A stretch of DNA of 64,000 nt from NCBI GenBank assembly GCA_963775335.1, contig CAVZIJ010000003.1:2542001-2606000 (forward strand). The letters run 5' to 3'. How positions within the stretch are numbered: the first letter of the stretch is position 1; the number at the start of each line of letters is the position of its first letter. This document shows positions 1 through 8,355 of this stretch, piece after piece. Position numbers and translations under genes: made by a program. Source of the DNA: CAVQCX01 sp963775335. GTDB lineage: Bacteria; Pseudomonadota; Gammaproteobacteria; Chromatiales; Chromatiaceae. The notes beneath the pieces are model-generated. The model was not told the origin of the DNA. It ran no database searches and worked only from the letters and a program-made list of their open reading frames with translations.

Positions 1-1
1 G

Positions 2-1045
2 GACGTCGGGGGCGGCCTGGGTGTGGACTACGAGGGCACCGGGACGCGCCATTACTGCTCGATCAACTACAGCCTCGAGCGTTACGCCGCCACGGTGGTC
101 GAGGCGCTGGGGCGGGTCTGCGCCGAGCAGGATCTGCCCCATCCGGACATCATCACCGAGTCGGGCCGAGCCTTGACCGCGCATCACGCGGTGCTTATCG
201 CCAACGTCACCGAGTACGAGGTCGCGCCCGGGGACGGGGAGCAGATCCGGCCGGAGGCGGGCGCCCCGGTGCCGATTCGCAGGCTCGGGGCCGCCCTCGA
301 TCGGGTCGACGATAGCTCGCCCTTGGAGCTCTACCGTGAGGCGCTGCACGATCTGGACGATGTGCGCGATGGGTTCCGCCGGGGCGAGATCTCCCTGGAG
401 CAGCGCGCTCGGGCCGAGGAGCTGTTCTACGCCCTGTGTCGGAGCATCAGGCCGCGGCTGCACGGCAGCGCGCGCAGCCACCGTGCTCTGCTCGACGAGC
501 TCGACGAGCGCCTGGCCGACAAGGTGTTCTGCAACTTCTCGCTGTTCCAGTCCCTGCCCGACGTATGGGCCATCGATCAGATATTCCCGGTGGTGCCGCT
601 GCAACGGCTCGACGAGGCGCCGACGCGCAGCGGCACGGTGCAGGATCTGACCTGCGACTCCGACGGGTGCATCGAGCAGTACGTGGACGAGAATGGCGTG
701 GAGCGCACCCTGATGCTGCACGACATCCGCGAGGGCGAGCCCTATTTGCTGGGGTTCTTCATGGTCGGGGCTTACCAGGAGATCCTCGGCGACATGCACA
801 ACCTGTTCGGCGACACCGACGCGGTCAACGTAGAGCTCGACGCCGAAGGCGGATACCGGCTCGTGCGCCCCGAGCGGGGCGACTCGGTGGACGAGCTGCT
901 GAGCTATGTCCACTTCGACCCGCGCGACATGCTGGTGAGCTACCGGCGCAAGCTGGCCGCGGCAGGACTCGGCGACCAGGAGCGCGAGCACCTCTTCACC
1001 GAGCTGAAGGCCGGGCTCTATGGCTATACATATCTGGAGGACTGA
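2..1045 (+). CDS. speA: Biosynthetic arginine decarboxylase, C-terminal part (5' truncated by window edge)
   Basis: This PLP-dependent enzyme converts arginine to agmatine and CO2, the first step of the agmatine route to putrescine. The frame is open from base 2 and reads DVGGGLGVDYEGTGT, a hallmark of the SpeA barrel domain, followed by TESGRALTAHHA, which is also characteristic. About 347 residues are present of a family length near 630-650, so the N-terminal half lies outside the window. The C-terminal end (residues GLYGYTYLED) is intact. polA follows 45 bp downstream on the same strand. No terminator is visible between them, so read-through into polA is possible. Confidence 0.93.
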   Translation, partial: DVGGGLGVDYEGTGTRHYCSINYSLERYAATVVEALGRVCAEQDLPHPDIITESGRALTAHHAVLIANVTEYEVAPGDGEQIRPEAGAPVPIRRLGAALDRVDDSSPLELYREALHDLDDVRDGFRRGEISLEQRARAEELFYALCRSIRPRLHGSARSHRALLDELDERLADKVFCNFSLFQSLPDVWAIDQIFPVVPLQRLDEAPTRSGTVQDLTCDSDGCIEQYVDENGVERTLMLHDIREGEPYLLGFFMVGAYQEILGDMHNLFGDTDAVNVELDAEGGYRLVRPERGDSVDELLSYVHFDPRDMLVSYRRKLAAAGLGDQEREHLFTELKAGLYGYTYLED

Positions 1046-1090
1046 GCCCGAGCGGGCGTCCTTTCCGATTCATCCACCCCGGGCCCCGCG

Positions 1091-3796
1091 ATGACCGACA
1101 AGCCCCCGTTCATCCTGGTCGACGGCTCCTCCTATCTATTCCGGGCCTTCCACGCGCTGCCGCCGCTATCCAACTCCCAGGGCGAGCCCACCGGAGCAGT
1201 CGTCGGGGTCGTCAACATGCTGCGCCGACTGCTCGACGAGTACGCGCCCGAGCAGGTCGCCATAGTCTTCGACGCCCCGGGGCCGACCTTCCGCGACGAG
1301 ATCTACCCCGAGTACAAGGCCCACCGCCCACCGATGCCCGAAGAGCTGCGCTCCCAGATCGAGCCCCTGCATGAGATCATCCGGGCCCTCGGGCTGCCGC
1401 TGCTGGTCGTTTCCGGCGTGGAGGCGGACGACGTGATCGGGACCCTCGCGATGCAGGCCGCCGAGGGGGGGATCAGCACCCTGATCTCGACCGGCGACAA
1501 GGACTTGGCACAGCTGGTGGGAACGCGCATCACACTGATCAACACCATGAGCGACACCCTGCTCGACCGGGCGGGCGTGATCGAGAAATTCGGCGTCCCG
1601 CCGGAGCACATGGTGGACTTCCTCGCCCTGGTGGGCGATAGCGTCGACAACGTGCCCGGCGTACCCAAGTGTGGGCCGAAGACGGCGGCCAAGTGGCTGC
1701 AGGAGTACGGGAGCCTGGACGCACTCATCGCCGGAGCAGACCAGATCAAGGGCAAGCTCGGGGAGAATCTGCGGGCGAGCCTCGGGCAGCTGGCCGTCTC
1801 CCGGGACCTGGTAACCATCCGCTGCAACCTGGACCTCGAGGTCGGACCCGAGGACCTGCGTCGGCGCCCGCCCGACGTGGACGCGCTGCGCGCCTGGTAT
1901 ACGCGCCTGGAGGCCCGGCGGCTGCTCGCCGGGTTGGAGGAGCCCCCGGCCACGGGCGACCCCACGCCGCCGGCCCCGGCCGGCACGGCCCGGTACGAGA
2001 CCATCCTGGACGAGGCCGCTTTCGAGGCCTGGCTGGAGCGCCTGGCCACGGCCGAGCTGTTCGCGGTGGACACCGAGACCACCAGCCTCGACTACATGCG
2101 CGCGGAGCTGGTCGGGCTGTCCTTCTGCGTCGAGCCGGACCAGGCCGCCTACCTGCCCGTCGGTCACCGGTACCCCGGCGCACCGGACCAGCTGGACCGC
2201 GAGTGGGTGCTCACGAGGCTCAAGCCGCTGCTGGAAGACCACCAGCGCCCGAAGGTCGGACAGAACCTCAAGTACGACATGAGCGTGCTCGCCCGCCACG
2301 GGGTCGAGCTGCGCGGCGTGCGCTACGACACGATGTTGGAGTCCTACGTGCTCGACTCCACCGCCACCCGGCACGACATGGACTCCCTCGCCCTGAAGTA
2401 CCTGGGCCACACGACCATCGCCTACCAGGACGTCGCCGGCAAGGGCGCCTCCCAGATCAGCTTCGATCAGGTGCCCCTGGAGCAGGCCACCCCCTATGCG
2501 GCGGAAGATGCCGAGGTGACACTGCGCCTGCACCAGACGCTCTGGCCCCGGGTGCGTGAAGAAGACGCTCTGGCCCGCTTGTTCGCGGAGATCGAGATGC
2601 CGCTTGTGCCCGTGCTCTCGCGCATGGAGCGCCGGGGCGTGCGCGTCGACCGGGCGATGCTCGCCCGCCAGAGCCGGGAGCTCGCCGAGCGCATCCACAC
2701 CCTGGAGCAGACCGCACACGAGCTCGCCGGGCGGCTCTTCAACCTCGGCTCGCCCAAGCAGATCGGCGAGATTTTCTTCGACGAGCTGGGCCTGCCGGTG
2801 GTCTCGCGCACCCCCAAGGGCGCCCCGTCCACCGCCGAGAACGTGCTGCAGGAGTTGGCCGACCAGGGGTTCGAGCTGCCGGCTCGCATCCTCGAGCACC
2901 GGGCGCTGTCCAAGCTCAGGTCGACCTACACCGACAAGCTGCCCGAGATGATCAACCCGCAGACCGGGCGGGTGCACACCTCCTACCACCAAGCGGTGGC
3001 GGCCACCGGGCGCCTCTCCTCCTCGGACCCCAACCTGCAGAACATCCCGGTGCGCACCGAGGAAGGACGACGAATCCGCCAGGCATTCATCCCCGAGGAA
3101 GGCTACCGGATGCTGGCGGCGGACTACTCCCAGATCGAGCTGCGCATCATGGCGCACCTGTCGGAGGACCCGGGGCTACTGAGGGCCTTCGAGCAGGGGC
3201 TGGACGTGCACCGGGCGACTGCCGCGGAGGTCTTCGGCTTGTCCCCAGACCAGGTAAGCACCGATCAGCGCCGCTTCGCCAAGGCCATCAACTTCGGTCT
3301 GATGTACGGGATGTCGGCGTTCGGGCTGGCACGCCAGCTCGGCATCGGCCGGGACTTGGCCCAGGACTACATCGACCGGTATTTCCAGCGTTATCCCGGT
3401 GTTCGCGGCTTCATGGAGCGGATCCGGGACCAGGCGCGCGAGCAGGGCTACGTCGCGACCCTGTTCGGTCGCCGGCTGTATCTTCCCGAGATCGCCGCCC
3501 GCAACGGGCAGCAGCGGGCGGCTGCGGAGCGCACGGCCATCAACGCCCCCATGCAGGGCACTGCGGCGGACATCATCAAGCGGGCGATGATCGCGCTGGA
3601 CCGGTGGATCGAGGAGGAGTCTCCCGCGGCACGCATGATCATGCAGGTCCACGACGAGCTGGTGTTCGAGGTCCGGGCCGAAGCGACCGAGGCGGTCAGC
3701 GCCGCCATCCGCGGCCACATGGAGGGCGCCGCCGAGCTGCGGGTGCCGCTCCTGGTCGACATCGGGGTGGGGAACGACTGGGACCAGGCCCACTGA
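1091..3796 (+). CDS. polA: DNA polymerase I
   Basis: This 901-residue enzyme does Okazaki-fragment maturation and repair synthesis. It has three domains. The 5' nuclease covers about residues 1-290 (ILVDGSSYLFRAF near the N-terminus; helix-hairpin-helix DSVDNVPGVPKCGPKTA). The 3'-5' exonuclease covers about 300-490 and keeps the acidic motif DTETT near 326, so proofreading is probably intact. The polymerase domain runs from about 500, with motif A DYSQIELR near 678, the O-helix RRFAKAINFGLMYG, and motif C HDELVFEV near 854. Length matches the full-length enterobacterial type. The ATG at 1091 is chosen because DKPPFILVDG follows directly. A candidate small RNA lies immediately downstream on the same strand, as in other gammaproteobacteria. 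Confidence 0.97.
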   Translation: MTDKPPFILVDGSSYLFRAFHALPPLSNSQGEPTGAVVGVVNMLRRLLDEYAPEQVAIVFDAPGPTFRDEIYPEYKAHRPPMPEELRSQIEPLHEIIRALGLPLLVVSGVEADDVIGTLAMQAAEGGISTLISTGDKDLAQLVGTRITLINTMSDTLLDRAGVIEKFGVPPEHMVDFLALVGDSVDNVPGVPKCGPKTAAKWLQEYGSLDALIAGADQIKGKLGENLRASLGQLAVSRDLVTIRCNLDLEVGPEDLRRRPPDVDALRAWYTRLEARRLLAGLEEPPATGDPTPPAPAGTARYETILDEAAFEAWLERLATAELFAVDTETTSLDYMRAELVGLSFCVEPDQAAYLPVGHRYPGAPDQLDREWVLTRLKPLLEDHQRPKVGQNLKYDMSVLARHGVELRGVRYDTMLESYVLDSTATRHDMDSLALKYLGHTTIAYQDVAGKGASQISFDQVPLEQATPYAAEDAEVTLRLHQTLWPRVREEDALARLFAEIEMPLVPVLSRMERRGVRVDRAMLARQSRELAERIHTLEQTAHELAGRLFNLGSPKQIGEIFFDELGLPVVSRTPKGAPSTAENVLQELADQGFELPARILEHRALSKLRSTYTDKLPEMINPQTGRVHTSYHQAVAATGRLSSSDPNLQNIPVRTEEGRRIRQAFIPEEGYRMLAADYSQIELRIMAHLSEDPGLLRAFEQGLDVHRATAAEVFGLSPDQVSTDQRRFAKAINFGLMYGMSAFGLARQLGIGRDLAQDYIDRYFQRYPGVRGFMERIRDQAREQGYVATLFGRRLYLPEIAARNGQQRAAAERTAINAPMQGTAADIIKRAMIALDRWIEEESPAARMIMQVHDELVFEVRAEATEAVSAAIRGHMEGAAELRVPLLVDIGVGNDWDQAH

Positions 3797-3839
3797 CGGC
3801 GGGGCCGAACCGGCCGGGAAAAAAATTTCGGCCGGCGCA

Positions 3840-3866
3840 AAACTTTTCTGGTGGGGTGCGGTCTGT
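3840..3866 (+). promoter_or_regulatory. Candidate envelope-stress (sigma-E/AlgU type) promoter for the polA-engB intergenic RNA
   Basis: AAACTT (3840-3845, within AAAACTTTT) is separated by exactly 16 nt from TCTGT (3862-3866). The ECF sigma-E/AlgU consensus is GGAACTTTT-N16-17-TCTGA, so the -35 matches well and the -10 matches 4 of 5. The site sits just upstream of a run of three hairpins ending in an intrinsic terminator. The promoter class is inferred from sequence alone. Confidence 0.4.
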
Positions 3867-3871
3867 ATGAA

Positions 3872-3993
3872 TGTACGCCGATCAGGCGTCAGGGCCGCAC
3901 CTCCCTCCCTTGGCGGCCCATCCTCCCGGTCGCCCCAACCGGGAGTAATTGAGCCCCGGCAGATCCCCCCTTTTCTGCCGGGGTTTTTCTTTT
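3872..3993 (+). ncRNA. Candidate small regulatory RNA between polA and engB (positional counterpart of Spot 42/ErsA)
   Basis: The stretch is about 120 nt and has three consecutive stem-loops. Stem 1 is GGGCCGC/GCGGCCC (3892-3898, 3913-3919) with a pyrimidine-rich loop containing CCTCCCTCCC. Stem 2 is CTCCCGGT/ACCGGGAG (3923-3930, 3938-3945) with loop CGCCCCA. Stem 3 is CCCCGGCAG/CTGCCGGGG (3954-3962, 3975-3983) followed by TTTTTCTTTT. The CCTCCC loop is complementary to Shine-Dalgarno sequences. Spot 42 (E. coli) and ErsA (Pseudomonas) occupy the same polA-engB interval, and ErsA is AlgU-dependent. No good protein start or coding pattern is seen. The start site is an estimate from the promoter call. 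Confidence 0.55.
3954..3993 (+). terminator. Rho-independent terminator of the intergenic RNA
   Basis: A perfect 9-bp stem, CCCCGGCAG with CTGCCGGGG, encloses a 12-nt loop containing C6 and T4. It is followed directly by T5-C-T4. It ends at the stop codon of the convergent engB gene. Confidence 0.85.
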
Positions 3994-4615
3994 ACGGGGA
4001 CCGAACATCTTCGCTCGGCGGCTCCAACCAGGCGTCGAGCAGGGCGTGGGCCTCGTCAATCCCTTCGCGCTTGAGCGCCGAGAACAGCTGCGCGCCGACC
4101 CGCGGATGACCCTCTGCGGCGAGGCTACGGCGCAGCTGCAACAGCGTCGCGCTCGCCTGTCCCCGGCTGAGCTTGTCGGCTTTGGTCAGCAGGATGTGCA
4201 CGGCAAGCCCCAGGTGCCGCGTCCAGTCCAGCATCCGTCGGTCGTAGTCCTTGAGAGGATGGCGGATGTCCATGACCAGCACCAGGCCGCGCAGAGCACG
4301 ACGCTCGGCCAGGTAATCGACCATCGCGCCCTGCCACTCGCGCTTGACGGCCACCCCGACCTTGGCATACCCATAGCCGGGGAGATCCACAAGCCGGCGC
4401 TCCTCGTCGAGCGCAAAGAAGTTCAGCAGCTGGGTTCGGCCCGGCGTTTTGCTGGTACGAGCCAGGGCCTTCTGGTCGCAGAGGACATTGATGGCGCTGG
4501 ACTTCCCGGCGTTGGAGCGCCCGGCGAAGGCCACTTCCCGGCCCACGTCCGTGGGGGCCTGGGACGGCCGGCCGGCGCTGGTGAGAAATCGGGCCCTGCG
4601 GTAATAAGGATTCAT
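3992..4615 (-). CDS. engB: Ribosome biogenesis GTP-binding protein EngB (YihA/YsxC)
   Basis: This is a TRAFAC GTPase needed for large-subunit ribosome assembly. The 207-residue product starts at ATG 4615 (MNPYYRRARFLTSAG). The frame stays open upstream, but family members begin at about this point. The G1 P-loop is GRSNAGKSS, followed by the switch region SKTPGRTQLLNFF, G3 DLPGYGYAKV and G4 LTKADKL. Family length is about 200 residues. It is convergent with polA and the candidate sRNA, whose terminator abuts its stop codon. Confidence 0.95.
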   Translation of the reverse strand: MNPYYRRARFLTSAGRPSQAPTDVGREVAFAGRSNAGKSSAINVLCDQKALARTSKTPGRTQLLNFFALDEERRLVDLPGYGYAKVGVAVKREWQGAMVDYLAERRALRGLVLVMDIRHPLKDYDRRMLDWTRHLGLAVHILLTKADKLSRGQASATLLQLRRSLAAEGHPRVGAQLFSALKREGIDEAHALLDAWLEPPSEDVRSP

Positions 4616-4767
4616 GGGTCGGCGGACGCTGGACCGCGATCGAAGTGTTCCCGATTGTACGGTGTCTGCGAGCAACGGTTCCAAGGCAGCCCGAGATTGA
4701 CGGATGTCATGGCCGGGCGCGGAGCGCGGGGGCAGGCTGTGCCATCCGCCGGAAGATCGAGCCCAGC

Positions 4768-5250
4768 ATGAGCCAGCCCAGTCGCGCCCGTAACAAGCTC
4801 TGGCCCATCGGATTGATCTTGCTGGGTGCCCTGCTAGCCGGCGCGGTGTACAGCTTGCGGCCCCTCCTGAATCCACCCGTCGTCGCCAGCGCCCCAGTGA
4901 ACACCGAGTGCGATCTCCATCGGAGCCCCTGCAGCTCGGTCCTCCCCGGCGGAGGACGGATCAGCCTCTCGGTGGAGCCCCGCGAGATCCGACCGATGAC
5001 GCCCTTGGACCTGGCCGTCCAAGTCGACGGCATAGCCGCACATGCCGTTACAATCGACTTCGTCGGGGTCAACATGGACATGGGGCTCAATCGCTCGCCC
5101 CTCCGGGCCACGGGCCCGGGCCGCTACCAAGGAAGCGGCATGCTGCCTGTGTGCGTGCGCAGCCGGATGGTGTGGGACGCCAAAGTGCGGGCCGAGACCG
5201 CCGGGGGCCTCGTCGAGGCGGCCTTCCGTTTTCAGACCGTACGCCCCTGA
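4768..5250 (+). CDS. Membrane-anchored YtkA/FixH-like hypothetical protein
   Basis: The product has 160 residues. A short basic N-terminus (SQPSRARNK) precedes one hydrophobic segment (WPIGLILLGALLAGAVY, about residues 12-30), giving an N-in anchor with the rest outside the membrane. The soluble part looks like a single beta-sandwich, with VNMDMGLNRSPLRATGPG and then GSGMLPVC. This resembles the MxMG...GxGxLP pattern of YtkA/FixH-like proteins, often linked to copper or cytochrome oxidase assembly. Four cysteines lie in the exported part. The ATG at 4768 is used because the hydrophobic anchor follows within a dozen residues; earlier in-frame ATGs would add an arginine-rich leader overlapping the engB upstream region. 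The function is not established and the family link is by pattern only. Confidence 0.6.
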   Translation: MSQPSRARNKLWPIGLILLGALLAGAVYSLRPLLNPPVVASAPVNTECDLHRSPCSSVLPGGGRISLSVEPREIRPMTPLDLAVQVDGIAAHAVTIDFVGVNMDMGLNRSPLRATGPGRYQGSGMLPVCVRSRMVWDAKVRAETAGGLVEAAFRFQTVRP

Positions 5251-5323
5251 GGGCGACTCCCGCCGTGATGCAGACCGGCCCCGTCGGAAGCAGGGCTCGC
5301 AGGCCCAGACCCGCTCGGATCGC

Positions 5324-5812
5324 TCAGGCCGGCGCCTCTTCGCGCACCCAGCGCCCGCTGCGCCCACCGCGTTTCTCCAGTAGACGCACGGCTTCGATTT
5401 CCATCCCGCGGTCCACGGCTTTGCACATGTCGTACACGGTGAGCAATGCGATCTGCACCGCGCAGAGCGCCTCCATCTCTACGCCGGTAGGACCACGCGT
5501 CTCCACCGTCGCAGTGCACCGGACCCAGGGCCCCCGCGCCTCGGGAGCCAGATCGAGGCTCACCCGGGTCAGTGCCAGCGGATGACAGAGCGGCACCAGA
5601 TCCGCGGTCCGTTTGGCGGCCATGATGCCGGCAATCCGCGCCACGCCCAGGACATCACCCTTGGCGTGGCCGCCGGCCTGGATCATCGCCAAGGTCTCGG
5701 CCCGCATAAGGATACGGCCCTCCGCCACCGCCACTCGGCGGCTGGCCTCCTTGGAGCCCACATCCACCATCTGCGCCCGGCCTTCGGGGTCGAAGTGCGT
5801 CAGATCAGCCAC
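5324..5812 (-). CDS. moaC: Cyclic pyranopterin monophosphate synthase MoaC
   Basis: With MoaA, MoaC converts GTP to cyclic pyranopterin monophosphate in molybdenum cofactor biosynthesis. The 162-residue product matches the family length. The N-terminal MVDVGSKEASRRVAVAEG, the central KGDVLGVARIAGIMAAKRT with its catalytic lysines, the zinc-like/active-site LCHPL and the C-terminal MCKAVDRGMEI are all family signatures. It has the same orientation as the downstream phosphodiesterase set but stands alone. No other moa genes are in the window. Confidence 0.95.
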   Translation of the reverse strand: MADLTHFDPEGRAQMVDVGSKEASRRVAVAEGRILMRAETLAMIQAGGHAKGDVLGVARIAGIMAAKRTADLVPLCHPLALTRVSLDLAPEARGPWVRCTATVETRGPTGVEMEALCAVQIALLTVYDMCKAVDRGMEIEAVRLLEKRGGRSGRWVREEAPA

Positions 5813-5897
5813 GACGACTCCGGCAGCCGGCGGCCGCTGACGCGATGGGATACGAGAGCGTCCATCCGGGTCTGGGCTGGCACGACCCGCGCCTCGT

Positions 5898-6455
5898 TCA
5901 AACGGTCCGGCTTACGCCGACTGCGGCGGGATATCCCAGCGCCCGGTCGATCTCGCGGATCCCGAAATCCATGCTTGCCAGATTGCCGATAACGTAGGTT
6001 GCGGGCGCACCGCCAACGCCGCCGACGGTGCCCGGATCGACCAGCAGGGTCTCTGCCCCGAGGATGTTGCGCACCCGGGCCACGTCCGACCGGTGGCTAT
6101 GTCCGCAGCAGACCAGATCCCAATCGCCGGTCAGCGCCATGGCCCGGGCGTAATGCGGATAGTGGACCACGAAGATCCGCCGGCCGCCGAGCTCGATGGC
6201 CGCGTCCATGCCATGGTAGTGAATGACGCCACCCGGGCGCCCCGCCAGACGGCCGAGGGTATAGAGATCTCCGGTGTTGTTGCCGTGGATCACATGAATC
6301 GGTAGCCCGTGCCTTTCCAGGCACTGCAGGGTACTCGGCGCGACCACGTCACCGCAATGGATCACCGCCTCGGCCCCCAACATCCGGGCCTGTTCCACTG
6401 CCGCATCGAGCAGTGGGATCTGATCGTGGCTGTCGGAGAGGATGCAGATTTTCAT
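5898..6455 (-). CDS. YfcE/MJ0936-type metallophosphodiesterase
   Basis: This is a calcineurin-like metallophosphoesterase of 185 residues. Metal ligands are visible in order: SDSHD (residues 7-11), HCGDVV, HGNNTGD, and the C-terminal GHSHRSD. Family members hydrolyse phosphodiesters with Mn2+, and the physiological substrate is usually unknown. It lies 85 bp beyond moaC's start, on the same strand, and downstream of ppa. The gap to ppa contains an imperfect inverted repeat. Confidence 0.85.
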   Translation of the reverse strand: MKICILSDSHDQIPLLDAAVEQARMLGAEAVIHCGDVVAPSTLQCLERHGLPIHVIHGNNTGDLYTLGRLAGRPGGVIHYHGMDAAIELGGRRIFVVHYPHYARAMALTGDWDLVCCGHSHRSDVARVRNILGAETLLVDPGTVGGVGGAPATYVIGNLASMDFGIREIDRALGYPAAVGVSRTV

Positions 6456-6471
6456 GGGGGGAGCGGTTACC

Positions 6472-6529
6472 GGTTAGTGGTTAGCTGAAATGTGCTCTGC
6501 TCTTATGCCAACAGCTAATCGCTAAAACC
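6472..6529. repeat. Imperfect inverted repeat overlapping the ppa stop codon
   Basis: The left arm GGTTAGTGGTTAGCTG (6472-6487) pairs with CAGCTAATCGCTAAAACC (6512-6529) over about 13 of 15 positions, with a 24-nt loop. The right arm contains the ppa stop codon. It lacks a T-run, so it is more likely a dispersed intergenic palindrome or a Rho-type end than an intrinsic terminator. Confidence 0.5.
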
Positions 6530-7070
6530 TGGGCTTCTCCGGCGCGTCCTTGAACATCTGGACGCTGTCCAGGATCTCCTGCTTGGCCTGGTCGACCCCG
6601 CCCCAGCCATCGACCCGCACCCATTTGCCCTCGTCGAGATCCTTGTAGTGCTCGAAGAAGTGGGCGATGCGGTTCAGCAGGTCTTCCTGCAGATCGCGGA
6701 AGCTCTCGACCTTGCGATAGCTCTTGCACAGCTTGTCCAGTGGCACGGCGAGCACCTTGGCGTCGTCGCCGGACTCGTCGGTCATCTTCAGCACCCCGAC
6801 CGGGCGGCACTGGATCACCGAGCCCGAAATGAGCGGGTAGGGGGTGAGCACCAGCACGTCCACCGGATCGCCGTCGCGCGACAGCGTATGCGGCACATAG
6901 CCATAGTTGCACGGATAGTGCATAGAGCTCGACATGAAACGGTCGACGAACATCGCCCCGGTCATCTTGTCGAGCTCGTACTTCACCGGGTCGGACTGAG
7001 CCGGAATCTCAACGATGACGTTGATCTCATTGGGCACGTCCCGGCCGGAAGTGACTCGATCCAGGTTCAT
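6522..7070 (-). CDS. ppa: Soluble inorganic pyrophosphatase (family I)
   Basis: This cytosolic enzyme hydrolyses PPi to two Pi. The 182-residue product is chosen from ATG 7070, preceded by AGGGGGA; an in-frame upstream extension reads as non-family sequence. The family signature DGDPVDVLVLTPYP holds the catalytic aspartates. MHYPCNYGYVPHT and KVLAVP are also typical. Its presence alongside a membrane H+-PPase (hppA) and a PPi-dependent PFK within 5 kb is notable, since a soluble PPase would compete for the same PPi. No shared operon is seen with either gene. Confidence 0.96.
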   Translation of the reverse strand: MNLDRVTSGRDVPNEINVIVEIPAQSDPVKYELDKMTGAMFVDRFMSSSMHYPCNYGYVPHTLSRDGDPVDVLVLTPYPLISGSVIQCRPVGVLKMTDESGDDAKVLAVPLDKLCKSYRKVESFRDLQEDLLNRIAHFFEHYKDLDEGKWVRVDGWGGVDQAKQEILDSVQMFKDAPEKPRF

Positions 7071-7243
7071 GCGCTGTCCCCCTGAGCACGCAAAGAGGCC
7101 GACTCGACATCGACCCCGACGGAACGATAACGGATTCCGAACGGGGCGGGCAAGGACCCGTCGGGGGCCGCCCTGACCCGAGTGCGGACGACAAGCGCAA
7201 CCATTCGCCCTCGTGCTGGTCTCAACTGGCGGATGAGTCATCA

Positions 7244-7290
7244 CCCTCGCTTGCGGTCGGTTTCACGCATGCGCGGACTTTAAGCGAGGG
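7244..7290. repeat. 9-bp inverted repeat upstream of the TPR membrane-protein gene
   Basis: CCCTCGCTT (7244-7252) and AAGCGAGGG (7282-7290) are perfect complements separated by 29 nt. They lie between the divergent ppa and the gene at 7384, about 95 bp ahead of the latter. It could be an operator or a transcript hairpin; nothing distinguishes the two. Confidence 0.3.
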
Positions 7291-7383
7291 CAAACGACGG
7301 CCATATGAGGAGTCGACACCCCGGCAGACCCCATCTCTGCCCGGCTCCTTCACCCTAACCGATCACTTCACTGGAGTTGCAGC

Positions 7384-8178
7384 ATGCCCAGAAACTCGAT
7401 CATCCGTGCCGCATTGCTGGCGACCCTGGTCGTCGGGAGCGCCGGCGCCTATGCCGCCGACCCCAGCATGGACTCGGTCTATCAGGCCGCCGAGCACGGC
7501 AGGATGTCCGAGGCCCTCACCATGATGGATCAGGTCCTGCGCGACCACCCTAAGAGTGCCAAGGCCCACTACGTCGAGGCCGAGCTGATGGCCAAGCAGG
7601 GACGCCTCGCCGAGGCCCGGTCCCAGCTCGCCAAAGCGGAGACTCTGGCCCCGGGCCTGCCCTTCGTAAAGCCAGAGTCCGTCAAGGCGCTGGTCGCCCG
7701 GCTATCCGGGGGGAGCGCCCTGGTCGGGGGCTCTCATCGCCCCTCGGCCCGATATCCGTCTCCCTGGGGGCTGCTCCTCACCCTGGCGGGGCTACTGGGA
7801 GTCGTCCTCATCGTCGTCCGCCTCATGGCACGCCGTAGTGGGGCTCCGATGATCGGGGCTGGCCAATACGGCCCCGCGTCCCCGATGCAGCCCTATGGCC
7901 CCGGCGGCTTCGGGCCCATGGCCCCACGGGCAGGCGGGATGGGGTCGGGCATTCTCGGCGGTCTGGCCACAGGGGCGGCCGTGGGCGCCGGGATGGTTGC
8001 CGGAGAGGAGCTGATGCATCACTTCCTCGACGGCAATGCCGGTGGCTCGGCAGGCGCTCCCATCACCAGCGCCGACCCGTTCATTTCCTCCCCAGACGAC
8101 ATGGGCGGCCAGGATTTCGGAATCAGCGACGGGTCATGGGACGACGGGTCGAGCTCTGGGGGCGACGACTGGAGCTGA
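7384..8178 (+). CDS. Exported TPR protein with one membrane helix and a Gly/Asp-rich tail
   Basis: The 264-residue product has a signal peptide (IIRAALLATLVVGSAGAYAA, cleavage near residue 24). About two TPR-like repeats follow (residues 30-90, helices with AxxxGRxxEA spacing: GRMSEALTMMDQVLRDHPKS and KQGRLAEARSQLAKAE). Then comes a Ser/Pro linker, a transmembrane helix (LLLTLAGLLGVVLIVVRLM, about 122-140), and a long Gly/Pro/Met-rich region. A glycine-zipper stretch (GILGGLATGAAVGAGMVAG) follows, and the C-terminus ends in acidic GGQDFGISDGSW and GGDDWS. The start is supported by CTGGAGTTGCAGC before ATG. Periplasmic TPRs suggest protein interaction or envelope assembly; no specific function can be assigned. 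Confidence 0.75.
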   Translation: MPRNSIIRAALLATLVVGSAGAYAADPSMDSVYQAAEHGRMSEALTMMDQVLRDHPKSAKAHYVEAELMAKQGRLAEARSQLAKAETLAPGLPFVKPESVKALVARLSGGSALVGGSHRPSARYPSPWGLLLTLAGLLGVVLIVVRLMARRSGAPMIGAGQYGPASPMQPYGPGGFGPMAPRAGGMGSGILGGLATGAAVGAGMVAGEELMHHFLDGNAGGSAGAPITSADPFISSPDDMGGQDFGISDGSWDDGSSSGGDDWS

Positions 8179-8244
8179 GCTGCGGCGCGCGCTCGGGAGC
8201 TGCGTCCGCCCTGCGGGGCGGATCACCGCCCCCGGCCCGGAGTG

Positions 8245-8315
8245 ATAGGAGCGAGCTCCAGCTCGCGATTGCAATGCAGGCTGCCCATCGGTCGCGACTT
8301 GGAGGTCGCTCCTAC
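8245..8315. repeat. Pair of inverted GTAGGAGC-type REP elements
   Basis: ATAGGAGCGAGCTCCAGCTC begins at 8245. The opposite-orientation copy, ending in GGTCGCTCCTAC, runs to 8315. Each folds on itself, and together they form a REP doublet. The same family occurs at 49111-49135 and inside the CRISPR trailer units. The interval 8179-8419 holds no gene apart from this and the hppA terminator palindrome. Confidence 0.65.
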
Positions 8316-8355
8316 GGAAGACCTGCCCTCGGCGCGACTGGGCTTTGAAGCGGCT

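Noticed and set aside
3867..4109. 80-codon plus-strand frame between polA and engB
   Set aside because: It crosses three hairpins and an intrinsic terminator and overlaps engB. The structure favours an RNA.
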